Of a DNA stretch of 64,000 bases, positions 10,181 to 21,489 are shown piece after piece. Where the stretch lies: assembly GCA_029959085.1 (NCBI GenBank), contig JARWIR010000093.1, positions 1,736,001 to 1,800,000 on the forward strand. Reading direction: 5' to 3'. Positions within the stretch are counted from its first letter, which is position 1. The number at the start of each line of letters is the position of its first letter. This DNA is from Nemophila menziesii. Its lineage: Eukaryota; Streptophyta; Magnoliopsida; Boraginales; Hydrophyllaceae. A program made the translations under genes and the position numbers. The notes beneath the pieces are model-generated. The model was given only the letters and a program-made list of their open reading frames with translations, was not told the origin of the DNA and did no database searches.

Positions 10181-12791
10181 ATCATTAGTTAATTTTATGT
10201 TTATGTCAAGTTAAGCTTTTTGCAATGCTCTAATGCTCCATGAGAGTGGGTAGTTTTTGGTTATTTTTGCTTGGTCGTATTAACGTGTTTTGATGATTTT
10301 AGATGAACCCTTATGATATTTTAACTATCTTAGTAGTTTTTATATATGGTCCATTTTGATGGATTACAAGTCTGGTTTCTGTTACATTTTGGAATTTGAG
10401 TTTCTATGTTTTTCAATGAAAACATTTTCACGGTGTTAATCAAATGAGGAGGAAAGAGTTGAGTCTTGAGTTTTGGCCAATCTTTGATTTATCCATTATT
10501 ATTCGTTACCAAACTTACTCCTTTAACATAACATAGTTTATATACAAATATGAGGTCAAGAAATGAATTTTACGTTTCTAGTCAATAGATCACCAGAAGC
10601 TTTTAAGCACTACTACATGATATTCGTTTAATTGCTGCTAAAATGCGATAAGATACGTCGAGGGTACCAAGAAAGAGTTCTCATTAAAGTAAGGTTAGAG
10701 AGAGAAATTGTCTCAAGAAAATATTTTTTGGTACCTTGAGAGATCTTATGGGCACAAGCAAAAAAAAAAGAAATCAAAAAACATTGGAGCCTATTACCTC
10801 TTCTTCGGAGTCAAATCACCCAGCAATGTAGAGCTTGATGGTTTGCTAGCTACAAGTGGTGACACCATTGATACTGAAAACAAGACCCTTTCACCCACCA
10901 AAAGTACTCCAATGAAGGCCTTTGCTGACAAATTTTGAAGGGTTCGTTGGAACTAGTTCTCTTGCTAAATAGTTTTTCCCTTTTTATTCAGATGGTTATA
11001 AGTGTCCATGAGCCTGAAGATTATTATTATTTTTTTCATTCCAACTGTTTAAACTTTGGGCCCGAGGCCAAACTATCAGCTCATGGGCTATCTTTTCTTT
11101 TTTACCAGGTTAGTAGAAAGTAGAAACTCCCCTTTCATGAATATACTTATGCTTCCTCCTAACTTGCATTTTTTTAATATTTTGGTTGGAATTATGTATG
11201 TTTGTGCCGACTACTAATCTGTTAGTTTGGTGACGTACTTGCTTTTTGTCTTTTAAGCTATATGATCGAGTTTTTAGAAGATGACACTGTGCTTTAGGGT
11301 GTGGAAGTTTAATATTTATGGATATAAGGGACGTCCTAATCATGTAACTTGCCTACATAGTTTTCTTTGAAGTTTGTATATATTTAGCATAAGTTGTTGT
11401 AAGTGTCGAATTCGGTCAATACTTCGTTGAACCTGATAGTTTCAAGTGTGATCTTTGCATTGTATATGTAATATGTTTTCTTGAATTATATAGTTTTGCC
11501 ATTGATCATTCTTTTGATGATATCTTATCTTGAATTTTTGGTTGATAAATTTCAATAATATTATAAATCCACTGAACTTTGTGAATTTCTGTCTAAATTA
11601 ATAATATTTGTGACGATGATGACATTTTCTAAGCAAGAACGTACAAATCTATCGTCCTATCCCATTTTCTTCGGAAAGGAGGAAATACGATAGTTTCTTA
11701 ACTTTCTATATGGTCGACCCTCTAGCTTGCGCGTGCAAGGGTTTGGTAAGTATTTTTGATCTGTTAGGTTGGTGATTCTTTGACTGATCCTTAGTTTATG
11801 AACGTAAGAGTTTGGTAAGAAGTTTTGATCTTGGTCAAACCCCCAAATTTATGAACGTAAGGGTTCGATAAGAAGTTTTGATTTATGACATTCTTAATGT
11901 ATTAATAAATATACTAATGAACACTAAGAGTATTATCTTTTTTTAGGCGTATCTCATACCTATAACGAACTACACCATTTTAGACTCCTGTCGTGCTCGT
12001 GAACTGTTATAGAAGAACCTGTTAGATGATTTCTTGGCCATGGTAGTGTATCAAGATGATTTCTTGGCCTTAATTGGCTCTGTATCAATGCCATTTTAGT
12101 GCTGGTGACAAACCTTAGTTTAGTTGATTGCGCAAGATGTACGGGCTTAGCATATGAATTATTAATACATACGCATATATGAAATAGTCAAAGAAATGAA
12201 TAATTCATTCAGCAGACTTGCAATAAAAAATCACACTTTTGATTAGGCTAATAAGCTTAAAGAGATGATTTGGGGTTTTCTAGGTTTACTTTTCTTCTCT
12301 TTCATTTTTTTTCTTGTTCTGATTACTCGACAAATATAAAGTAACATAAGTTTCTAGATATATACAATATAGCAGAAGTTATACTTTCAATTTCCTTTGC
12401 TTTCAAATGAGACCCTACAATTTTGTTAAAGGTCCACAATACTTATATATTATATATCATCAAGCCCTACATCTTTACTAACTTATTAAAAATCCCTACC
12501 AAACTTGTATAAGGACATTTAAATGACGTACGCAATTATCAGGGTAGCACACAATATGTATTAAAAACTTGTTAATTTACCATTTTGTATGAGAAATTTC
12601 GGACAAGTATTGGACAGGACCTGTGGTGTATAATCAGGGGTGATCAAAGGGGGTTCGGTGCAATAAACTCCCATTTAAATTTCTATGCATACAAGTTGTA
12701 ACAAAGGAAGAAGAATAAATTGTAAATTAATGTTCGAAATGTCTCATTTTGTCTACGAAATATGAATTCAATCTGCTTTTACATTATAAAA
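10181..12791. other. Intergenic region between the two host genes
   Basis: AT-rich sequence downstream of both convergent genes. At about 11729-11882 a degenerate repeat of 55-65 bp occurs about three times (cores resembling GAACGTAAGAGTTTGGTAAG and AAGTTTTGAT). A short frame at 10768-10938 ends in SPTKSTPMKAFADKF and looks protein-like, but I cannot match it to a family. Otherwise I see no gene, RNA or element termini. Confidence 0.5.
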
Positions 12792-15332
12792 TCAAATGGA
12801 ACTCTGAATATGCATCTGTAATCTAGAGTACATAACCTTGTCTTCCTTCTGTAACAACTCAATTACTTTTACAACATATCCAAATTCTCTTCCGTAGAGA
12901 AAAGTCGCGCAAGCTGCTTTCCAATAAAGAAGTTCCAAGTCCCCTATGCAAAAAGAAAACCATTTAGAGCAGTTAAACTTATGAGGCTTTTAGTCATTTT
13001 TTGGTCTATTTAGCTAGGTTTTAAAAGATAAAGGCCCATTTGGGAATTTTAAGTTTGAATGGATGTAATGATATGGTTAATACCTATTGAAATGTTTGTT
13101 GGACTAAAATGGCGCTTTGACCACCATCTGCATCTGAGGGTCCAATCAATAAATAGTTCTGGAATTTGATTCTTCTTTTTTTTGTTCAAAAGTTCTGGAA
13201 TTTGATTCATGTAAGCTTTGTTTTCTTTTTCTGAGCCATTTGAATTAGTTGACATTTGGTCCCTGGCACACACTGAAAGTTTTAGGAGACACGAAGCAAA
13301 TTCTTTCCAGATTTTGCTTTCAGGATATGTAGCATCTAAATGTAAAGCTATCATGTTCACCAGCTTTTCAGTGCTATAATCCCCTGCAAAGTTAGGTCAT
13401 TTGAGCTAAAATTATATTATCAAAGTCTTTAAAGGTGAGACGATATATATATATACCTCTATGATTCATATTCATAAGTCTGGTCAAAGAGTGGCTATCT
13501 GTGGGATCTTCCTCCAAAATTTCCTCATAGCAGGCACAAATTGTGAGGTAGTTTTGGCTATCAAAATGCTCTAATAGACCAACTTTTAATCTGTATTTTA
13601 AGCATTAATTAATTGTATCAAGAGCATATAGTTCTAGGATGGAATAATTACCGAAACTTTAATGCTTTATCTAAATCATGCAAGGGGTTTTCAAGCTCTT
13701 CAAAGGCCTCCTTAACCTTATCTCCAAGCAACAACATCTAAATCAACCAAATAAAAGATTTATCCAATTTTGCATAATACTTGACTAATATATGATTTTG
13801 CATTACCTGTATTAAGGGATGAAAGGCCTCAAATACTGGTGGTGTAGAGTGTAAAGCTTGCCTTAGGTGCTTCAGCGCATTTTTATAATTAGAATCATTT
13901 TGAATTTTTCTGTGTTCAGAAAGAAAATCATCCAGATTAATATCATCTGAACTAGGCATTCGTAAAGGCAACAACCATGGAGGCATACCTATATAGAAAG
14001 TACGAATAAATTTCAATTTATCAAGCTTATAGAAAATGCACAAATAAATTTGAAAGAAACAATTCAAAACTCACTATGCGTGTAGAAAATGGACATTTGA
14101 GGCGCATCAGAATAAGATTCCTCATCTCCACTTTCCTCAGTAGAAGGGGTTTGATTTTTTAGGTCTTCGTAAGAATCAACTTCCATATCATCTTTGTAAT
14201 TTGCAGCAACTGAAGAGATTGAATTTGTGCTATCTTCATATGAAACAGAATTCTCGACAGACATGTTAATTATAGCTTCAGAGTGAAGGTACGCTTCCGT
14301 AATTTTCCAGTCTTTTGGTAGAGAAGAGTACCATAACGCATAAAATGTTAACCCCACAATAAAATTTGAGATTGGATCTTTCTCAAAATCACGATCTTGC
14401 ATGAGACTGGAATAAGATATAGTAATTTGAAATGAGAGTATTAATTACATCTAAAAGACTATTTTAGATTGTGTAAACATAATAAAATGGAGTTAGATAT
14501 GTACCCTAGAGCAGCCTGATATGCATTTTCTAGCTTCCCATGTGTAAGGCAGAAAACTGTATACTCCACCTGGATGGCAAACCTATCCTGCAAGAGAATT
14601 TACATGTCAGAATAGTGCAACAATTGGAGATGCAAAAATTAACCATAACATACAAGTTACAAGAAAATCTATACCCTGAAAATGCTCAATACACAAGAAA
14701 ATCCTCACAACGTAAAGTATTCCATAAGAGAAAATGTACCTTCAAAGTCCAATTCTTCATAGGTCCACTCTTTTTCATCCACATATCATAGATATTCTCA
14801 ATCTTTCTTGACTTGATAGAGTCGCCTTGTATACGCTTCACAAGCTCCAGTGTCGCCTGCATATTTCATTAAATTGTACTAAATTGATGAGCCTAAATGT
14901 AATAGAAAAACAATCATTGATTAAAAAAAGGGGTATTACCCCATATTTAATTCGATTATTGTGAATAGACTTGTCTTTTGGTGTAGATTTAAGTAACACG
15001 CTTAAAACACCACTAGCTTCGACCCAATCGTGTCGCAGAATAAGCTTTTTCAGTAATTCTCTTAACCTCTTCTTGTGCTTCGATTGTATAGTTTCGCCAC
15101 TACCTATGCTTAGTTTCGAGCAATACGATGGCTTAATACTCGCTAATAATATTCCATTTCTTCTCCTGATTTTCGTACCAGGCTTTACAGCATCATCGTC
15201 GTTGTAATCGGCAGGCTTTTTACGTCTGCGCGGAAAAGTTTTTGGTTTAATGTTTTCCTCATCGCTTTTGCTTTTTGTGGTGGTCCGGCGGCGTTTGTCG
15301 GGATTGGGCTTCTTTGGTGAATCTTCTGCCAT
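12792..15332 (-). CDS. TAF1A-like RNA polymerase I initiation factor subunit (9 exons)
   Basis: Spliced CDS of 592 aa. Exons (minus): 15332-14940, 14856-14740, 14587-14505, 14406-14075, 13988-13807, 13737-13652, 13590-13457, 13383-13084, 12943-12792. Every junction keeps frame and every intron has GT-AG ends. The product has a basic Lys/Arg-rich N-terminus, then LRELLKKLILRHDWVEASGV, NIYDMWMKKSGPMKNW, FAIQVEYTVFCLTHGK, a DPISNFIVGLTFYALWY stretch, and near the C-terminus LRCRWWSKRHFS and LELLYWKAACATFLYGRE. I recognise this as the plant protein called TAF RNA polymerase I subunit A, expected to act in rRNA gene transcription in the nucleolus; the name rests on recalled similarity. Exon 8 has a short in-frame duplication (NQIPEL twice). 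The gene appears intact. Confidence 0.85.
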
Positions 15333-16056
15333 GGTAATGTTGGTAGTGGTAATAGAGAGATTGAGACAGTGATGGGGGATGTTGATGTTGATGTTGATTG
15401 TTGGGCTTTTATAACATGCATGAGAATACGAAAGGTTAACCACATATGTTTTATTTTATTTTATTTGTTATTAATGGGTTAGTAATAGTTAACGGCTCTA
15501 TTTTTTATATCCTAATATTTCCTTTTCTTGCCTTTTTGGCATACACTTTCCTTCCACAACGTCCAACGGTCAGCCCATGGGCAGCAGGCCACTCCTACTA
15601 AAGGGAGAGGTACACCGTTTCTTGGAAGTGGCAAAAACTTGTATTATTCAGTCCCCCTAATACACCAAAAACTATGATTGATGCTCGAAAGGATAAATCA
15701 CATAGTGTTGAGCGATTATTTACCAAATAATTAAATTTTATTTCACAAAAAGAAAGAAACACGGCAGACGTAACGTTTTCGACGGAGGTTAACGGTTTGG
15801 GAAGGAAAGAAGACGAGGTCAGGGCCCCCAAGCGCTCCCTTTTTATCATGATCAGGATGAATTAACCCAGTGGAGGAGCAGGGAACGAGGGTCTCGGACG
15901 AAGTCAAGGAAATTGTGATTGATGGATCATTAGGATTCTATGTGCACCGGAAAATTTTGAATAATGAGAAGGAAGCACAGACACAGAGAGGGAGGATTAT
16001 AGAAAATCCTATGTTCGATGAATATCTAGTAGTAACAAATTAAGAAGGGGGAGAAG
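15333..16056. other. Upstream region of the TAF1A-like gene and unassigned DNA
   Basis: 15333-15600 holds the presumed 5' UTR and promoter of the minus-strand gene; a CATCAACATCAACATCAAC-like run is at 15380-15398 (minus strand). 15600-16056 has no convincing ORF. The part from about 15870 may be the decayed leader of the LINE ORF1-like remnant that follows. Confidence 0.35.
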
Positions 16057-17070
16057 TGATCATTCGTAGCATTGAATCCCAAATGGCGGCAGTTTCCACA
16101 GAAGGAGTGCCCATCACAGGTAACATTCCTAGTGAAATTAATTCTTTAACTTTAAATGAGGAGAATTTTATAGTTGGCAGGGAAGGTGCATTGAGTGAAT
16201 CTTTTCAATTGATGAATTCGACTGAGAACATGGGAGCTGAAGCCATATACAATAATATCAGAGCGTTTAAGGAAGCAATGGAAGGAGAAAATGGTCCCAT
16301 TGACGACACAATCCCAAAGTCAAGCAAGACAATCCAATCAGGGCAGGGTAGGGTAATCCAAATGGAAAATTTTGCCGCGTCGCCTAATCCATTTAAGGTG
16401 TTAGACAACTGCCCGCGGAAGATGACACATACCCACAACTTATCTGGATAGCCGATCAAAACTATCAGGGATGTTAGGTTTAGCAAAAAAAACCTCATCA
16501 TTTGTTTACTTGGATACAATGTCCGCTATAAATATTTATATAATAAATTAAACTAAATTTGGGCGCCAAAGGCACATTTAGAACAACTTGAAATTGGGTT
16601 TGGATATTTTATGGTGAGTTGCATGATCGGGGAGGATTATGGAAAAATGTTGGTTGGAGAACGTTGGATGATTTAGACAAATATTTGATCGTGGGGATGT
16701 GAGACCCATATTTCATGCCTCAGGAGACTTGGGTGTTGAGGATGACGGTTTGAGTATGGTTGCCTTGGTTATCTTTGATCACCTATACAAGGGAGATTCT
16801 CAAGAGGCCCGGGGTAATCAAGAATTTTTGGGAGCTTCTAAAACAAAACCATCGGCAGCTTACAAAGAGTGGATGACGGTGAACAGAAATCGAGGGCGGA
16901 CCCCAGGAAGTGGAATGCTGCAACATCCGAATTCGAATCCCAAACAAGTGAATGTAGGATCGAAAAAGAACTTGGGAGCTCCGGGGAAAAAAGAATGGGC
17001 AAGACCGAAAAGAATAGTGTTTAAGGTGGATCGAGGTTTGAGGTGTTGACTAATATAGATATGGGAGAAG
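16057..17070 (+). pseudogene. Probable LINE ORF1-type remnant
   Basis: Open segments at 16057-16451 (containing MENFAASPNPFKVLDN) and 16699-17049 (containing EWMTVNRNRGRTPGSG and a Lys/Arg-rich end) look like the linker and C-terminal part of plant LINE gag-like ORF1 proteins, in changing frames with stops between. No zinc knuckle or DUF4283 domain is recognisable. The assignment rests on composition and context with LINE debris on both sides. Confidence 0.4.
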
Positions 17071-17149
17071 GATCAGGTATGAAAGTTAGGGGCACTTGTC
17101 GTCTCCCAAAGCATGATAAATAATCAATGCTGAGAGGAGGGTGACTTTC

Positions 17150-17390
17150 CGAAAATGCGCGACTCGTTTCCAAGTAATAAAAGTAAGTCTCGAGATGTAT
17201 CGTCTCCTCAGGGACTATCAGGTTTTATAGCTCGTGTTTTGTGAGTACAATAGTTTAGTTGCTGAATAAATGACAAATAATATAAATGGTGTTTGTTTGG
17301 TTTTCAATATTATAAATAAATGCAGCAATTAAAAATGCAATAAGAAAGAAGGAATTGGAAGAGAATTACAATTAACCAAATTAAAATCTT
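17150..17390 (-). repeat. Truncated Athila-like LTR end
   Basis: AAGTAATAAAAGTAAGTCTC, the motif TATCGTCTCCTCAGGGACTA and the later TAAATGGTGTTTGTTTGGTT parallel the 5190-5350 part of the element A LTR in the same order. Only about 240 bp is recognisable and neither LTR terminus is present. Confidence 0.5.
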
Positions 17391-17837
17391 GAGTATGAGG
17401 ACCAGTCAAAGAGTAGACCATCCAAAAAAATTCTGCCACGTGGCAAATCAACTACACAAGAAGTCAACCATGCGCCAACCAAGTCAGCTGACTCACAACA
17501 GGCAACCAATCACATGTAGCCACGGCGCCATAGTCAACCAGCGACTGCTCAACACGTCCACCAGTCAACAACGTGTGGCATTGTTCATTTGATACTTCAA
17601 CCGGCGCGTGGGGGCGCATGCCTTACGAGAACCACCGCCTCTCCGCGCGTGCCACGTCAGCCGTCCACACTGAGTCAACCAGGGCGGCCAGAAAGTCAAA
17701 CAGATCTTTTTCGAGCCGCCAAGCCACTTATGAGCATTCTGAGACCCTGTATGATGTGTTTCAGGCCCAATCTTCCATCCAACCTTGCACGAATATCATT
17801 GGAGATTCGAGTGTACTCCTAAACACCCGATCATCAT
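17391..17837. other. Unassigned GC-richer segment with AGTCAACC repeats
   Basis: This segment is clearly more GC-rich than its surroundings. Short motifs such as AGTCAACCA and AGTCAACT recur (about 17462, 17533, 17676), and it is rich in CACGT-type palindromes. Two overlapping open frames exist but neither has a recognisable domain. It may be part of a retroelement 3' region; I see nothing decisive. Confidence 0.3.
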
Positions 17838-18269
17838 TTGGATGGCACTTTTGGGTCGATTAAGGACCAAAGATCGTCTAGGTTTCATGGAGTTAGATAA
17901 TCCTAATTATCCGTTTTGTGGAGTTGATTTTGAGACTTCGAGTCACTTATCTTTTTAGTGTGGTTTCACATATGACATTTGGCGAGATGTGAGGCGTTGG
18001 TTGGGTATCCGAGAGAAATATACAGTATACCGAGCTCTCTCAAATAGCTCAAAAAGATTAAGGCAAGAGCGAGTTGGAGAAGAAAAGCCTGCCGCTACGA
18101 TTTACTTCATCTGGATATCACGGAACAAACGAGTTCGCGAGGGAATGGTCACTAGACATGTCTCTATTCTCAAGGGAATTCAGCTTTTTACCGTTTGCTC
18201 TCTTTATGTATTGTACCTTCATCTTCTATTTCTAGATTTTAATGGGTTTTTATTAGATATACATTGAAT

Positions 18270-18270
<1 letters not shown>
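17838..18270 (+). pseudogene. LINE ORF2 C-terminal (zf-RVT) fragment
   Basis: In one frame: a TKDRLGFMELDNPNYPFCGV-like stretch, then DFETSSHLFF, a stop, and CGF...WRDVRRWLGI, which is the Cys/His pattern of the zf-RVT domain after plant LINE reverse transcriptases. It continues to YFIWISRNKRVREG. The reverse transcriptase itself is absent here. A TA-rich run follows directly. Confidence 0.65.

Positions 18271-18304
<34 letters not shown>
18270..18304. repeat. (TA)n microsatellite
   Basis: An uninterrupted TA run of about 30 bases, ending in TATGTGTGTA, at the 3' border of the LINE fragment. Some plant LINEs end in short simple repeats, so it may derive from the tail. Confidence 0.8.
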
Positions 18305-18309
<5 letters not shown>

Positions 18310-18757
18310 AGGATCTAATATTAAATATAACTACACTTAGCATTCTTCTAAGATAGCAATTTTATACCAGTTCTATTGAATGTACTATTTATAATCGTTT
18401 TTTTAATATCTTTTCAATATATATTATTCAACCGATTGAAAAAAAAGAACATTAAATCTTTTTTAATATATTATTCAACCGAAAAAAAAAAGAGAAGAGC
18501 TCTTCGTGAGTAAAAAGAAAAAAAAATACTCCGCAGAGATCAAGAGATCTGCGATCGAATCTAATTGGAGTCATTTACTCCGAGTCCAAATCCAAAGTGG
18601 CTCTCTCATGTATTAAAAAAAAGAAAAAAAAGATTAAAGAGAAACTTTCTCTAGAGAACAGCCCTAGTTTATTTTTTTGGTGTCTTTCTTCATCTTTTCT
18701 ACATCAAATCCAAGCTTTTTCTTAGATTAATCCATGTATTTTTAATGGTAAAAACGG

Positions 18758-20845
18758 ATGAAAGATGTTATATTAGATTGGTGCCTTCTTATTCGGAGGA
18801 GATGTCCCAAAAACCGTGTTGGCCATGTTACTATTTTGGACAATAAACATAGTATATCGACTTTAGGAGTTACGTGGGAATCACTTGCGCCACAAGTCCA
18901 TCTCTCTTATGGGCCTTCAAAAGCTTATTCGCAAGCCGTAACTGATTCGGCTAGTTGCAGAGATGTTATTAAACCCACGTTTCGGGAAACTATACGGTCT
19001 GAGGTTGGTGATGTTATTGGCACCTCAAAATTGCAGCTTCAAAGTCCTAACCGTGGAGATAATTTGCAAAAACAGGTCCCTGATTTTATTCAAAAAATGA
19101 TTGATGATAAAGATGCTTTAAACTCCACGCTTCTGCAATTTAAAGGGTCCGATGTTGGTGTTTCTATTGGTACCACAAAACTGCAACTTAATAGCTCTAA
19201 CCGTGAAGTTGCTCTGCAGATTCAAACCCCAAACTTTATAAATGAAGGTGCTAATAGCTCAAACTCTAAATTTTCATATGATAAATGTTATGCGAATGAA
19301 AACTTGGATCATACTGCAAGAATCAGCTCAAGTACGTATGATTTAGAAAAGAATCGCACAGACAATTTAAGCGCCCCTTCGATGTTTGATTTATTTCCCG
19401 AGATAAAGTATTTAAATCCTTTGACAGTGCGAGATGAATGTCTAATGGCTAAGAAAATTAATGATATAAATGTGCTTAGTCCTTGTGAAAAATCAGCCGC
19501 TACTCCGAAGAATAATCCTGGTTCAGAAGCTCCGGTTAAAGGGAAAATTGTCGAAAATAATCGCGATTACAAATCAAAATTGCTGAATAACCGTGATCCG
19601 AAGCTAGAAATGCAGCTAGATTTTTTCGAAACAAAAAATGGAGAGCGTTTAAAGCTAGAATGGAGTGATTGTATTTACGGTTTTTCGCTAATCGGGTATG
19701 TCACTGAGAAGTTCACGGGCATGAAGGAAATCTTTCGAATCATGCGAGAATGGGGAGTTAAAAGCAAAGTGATAAACCACTCAAGTGGGTGGTTAATTTT
19801 TACTTTCAAATCAGCTACTGATCGTGATAAAATTCTAGCTAATGGGCCGTATTTTACCTTCGGAAGAACATTATTACTTGATAAAATGCCAGATTATTTC
19901 GACTTTCAAAACCATGAAATCAAGAAAGTTCCGACTTGGATAATTATTTGGAACCTTCCGGAGCTTTTACGTAAAAGAGATGCTATATTAAAAATCGCGT
20001 CTCTTATTGGTAAGCCGCTCTATATAGATGCTGTTACTAATTTGAGGAAGAAAATTAATTATGCTAGAGTATTAGTTGAAATTGATATTACTCGTGAGCT
20101 TAAACATGTAGTTGATTTCGATTTGCCTTGTGGAAATGCTTTTTCGACTGAAATCGAGTACGAAAAGTTACCTGTGCAATGCGTTAAATGTAAAGCGATC
20201 GGTCACGATTTTATGCATTGTATGTACTATGATCGAGACAAGGCAAATTCGAGTAGTTTGACTTCTGATAAAATTTCGAATCAAGAAAAAAATAGTGCAG
20301 AGAAGTTAAATAATGCATCCACAGGGACTAACTTGCAAAATTCAGTAACTAAGGGAGCCGTTTGCGCAATGTGTAATGGATTAGGTACGAGGTGTTTTGG
20401 AGATGGTGGGAATAATTTTTTGGCCGTGAAATTGGATGATATAAACTTAAAGGCTACTTCTGCAAATTCCGAAAGTATAGGGGCCATGGGTATTAGTCTA
20501 GATAATTCAAGGGTCAATATATCAAAAAAGATAGTAAAGGATGCTTATCAGATGTGTGAGAAAGCTACAGGGACTAGTCAGCTTATCACGAAAGTTAACA
20601 GATTCGCAACTGCTCATTACAGAGGGGCAAATTTGCAAAAAAGTACTGTAGGAAAAGATACAGGGGCCATTTCGAAATTTCCTGAAAATCCAGGGACCAA
20701 TTTGAATTTATCTGAAACTTCAAGGATCATTTCGAATGTACCTGAAACTTTAGGGTCGAGAATTCCAGAAATTACAGAGGCTGAAGTTATTTTGAAAATC
20801 CGAGCTGAGTTTCCTTCAACTGCTACAGCATATACAAGCAGGTGA
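18758..20845 (+). CDS. LINE ORF1-type protein (DUF4283 + CCHC) fused to an AP-4 mu exon
   Basis: 695 aa without a stop. Residues 1-270 are low complexity with a repeated unit (GTSKLQLQSPNR, GTTKLQLNSSNR). Residues about 285-430 form a DUF4283 nucleic-acid-binding domain (LIGYVTEKFTGMKEIFRIM, WLIFTF, PTWIIIWNLPELL). A zinc knuckle CVKCKAIGHDFMHC starts near residue 475. This is the layout of plant LINE ORF1 proteins, but no endonuclease or reverse transcriptase follows. The last 24 residues (EAEVILKIRAEFPS...YTSR) belong to an AP-4 mu exon, and the ORF ends inside that exon's intron just past the GT. The first ATG lies in a plausible leader; an out-of-frame ATG at 18745 precedes it. Likely non-functional as a transposon, though the open frame is notable. 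Confidence 0.75.
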   Translation: MKDVILDWCLLIRRRCPKNRVGHVTILDNKHSISTLGVTWESLAPQVHLSYGPSKAYSQAVTDSASCRDVIKPTFRETIRSEVGDVIGTSKLQLQSPNRGDNLQKQVPDFIQKMIDDKDALNSTLLQFKGSDVGVSIGTTKLQLNSSNREVALQIQTPNFINEGANSSNSKFSYDKCYANENLDHTARISSSTYDLEKNRTDNLSAPSMFDLFPEIKYLNPLTVRDECLMAKKINDINVLSPCEKSAATPKNNPGSEAPVKGKIVENNRDYKSKLLNNRDPKLEMQLDFFETKNGERLKLEWSDCIYGFSLIGYVTEKFTGMKEIFRIMREWGVKSKVINHSSGWLIFTFKSATDRDKILANGPYFTFGRTLLLDKMPDYFDFQNHEIKKVPTWIIIWNLPELLRKRDAILKIASLIGKPLYIDAVTNLRKKINYARVLVEIDITRELKHVVDFDLPCGNAFSTEIEYEKLPVQCVKCKAIGHDFMHCMYYDRDKANSSSLTSDKISNQEKNSAEKLNNASTGTNLQNSVTKGAVCAMCNGLGTRCFGDGGNNFLAVKLDDINLKATSANSESIGAMGISLDNSRVNISKKIVKDAYQMCEKATGTSQLITKVNRFATAHYRGANLQKSTVGKDTGAISKFPENPGTNLNLSETSRIISNVPETLGSRIPEITEAEVILKIRAEFPSTATAYTSR

Positions 20846-21160
20846 ACAATCTTACTATCATGTTAGATAAAGCTAAAGCCTATTGAATATGCAAAACCAA
20901 AGAGAAAAGTTTTAATTTTTTTTCTTTTAATCATTTACACTATTTTTCAGGGTGAGCTTCGAGTTGGAACCTGGAACAGCTGGACAAGGAACTGATTTCA
21001 AGGAATCAAATAAGAAACTAGAGTGGAATCTGAAGAAGGCAATATTCTTACTCCATTTTCTATATATTATTATGCTCTGTCTGAAATGAATCACTTATTA
21101 AATACATTATCCTTCAGATTGTTGGTGGTTCAAAGCATACCCTTCGTGCCAAGGTAACGT
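20776..21160 (+). pseudogene. AP-4 adaptor complex mu subunit gene fragment (introns retained)
   Basis: Exon a (about 20776-20840) encodes EAEVILKIRAEFPSTATAYTSR. Splicing with GT at 20841 to exon b, after TTTTTCAG near 20950, gives SRVSFELEPGTAGQGTDF and then KESNKKLEWNLKK. A second intron begins with GC rather than GT and ends in CTTCAG, leading to IVGGSKHTLRAK followed by GTAACG. These match the C-terminal mu-homology domain of plant AP-4 mu, a vesicle-coat subunit, as I recall it. About ten residues before YTSR seem missing relative to the family. Retained introns mean it arrived as DNA, not as a reverse-transcribed copy. The remaining exons are absent. Confidence 0.65.
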
Positions 21161-21489
21161 TTTCTTGATAATTGACGTCAACATTAGCTTGGAATATTCA
21201 ATGGGAGACACATCCACCTTTTGATTATTTTCACAAACATCAAGTCAAGGGATCGAAGTAAAATATGAGATTAAGAACTTTGCGCACCAAAGGAAGGAAA
21301 AATACAGTTTATGCCTTTTTTGAGTCAGTTTGTGTGTCATGCTTTGTGCCCTGAATGATCTGCCCTTTATGGGAGTTATAGCGGGTTTTTCTTCGATGTT
21401 CATTGAATTACTTGTAGAATCTAGAAAAGGGTAGTACTACACTCAGTTTATTTTTACTAGGGTAGCATTTTTGTACCGATGGTGGAACC
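21161..21489. other. Unassigned segment after the AP-4 mu fragment
   Basis: The expected next AP-4 mu exon (LTFSQE...) is not recognisable. No ORF, repeat or element terminus is clear. Confidence 0.35.

Noticed and set aside
10708..10938. 76-codon plus-strand frame with a protein-like end (SPTKSTPMKAFADKF)
   Set aside because: It needs a non-ATG start, has an A-rich run of ten inside, and no family or splice partners could be recognised.
15598..15849. 83-codon minus-strand frame upstream of the TAF1A-like gene
   Set aside because: No recognisable domain, no homologous-looking motif, short length.
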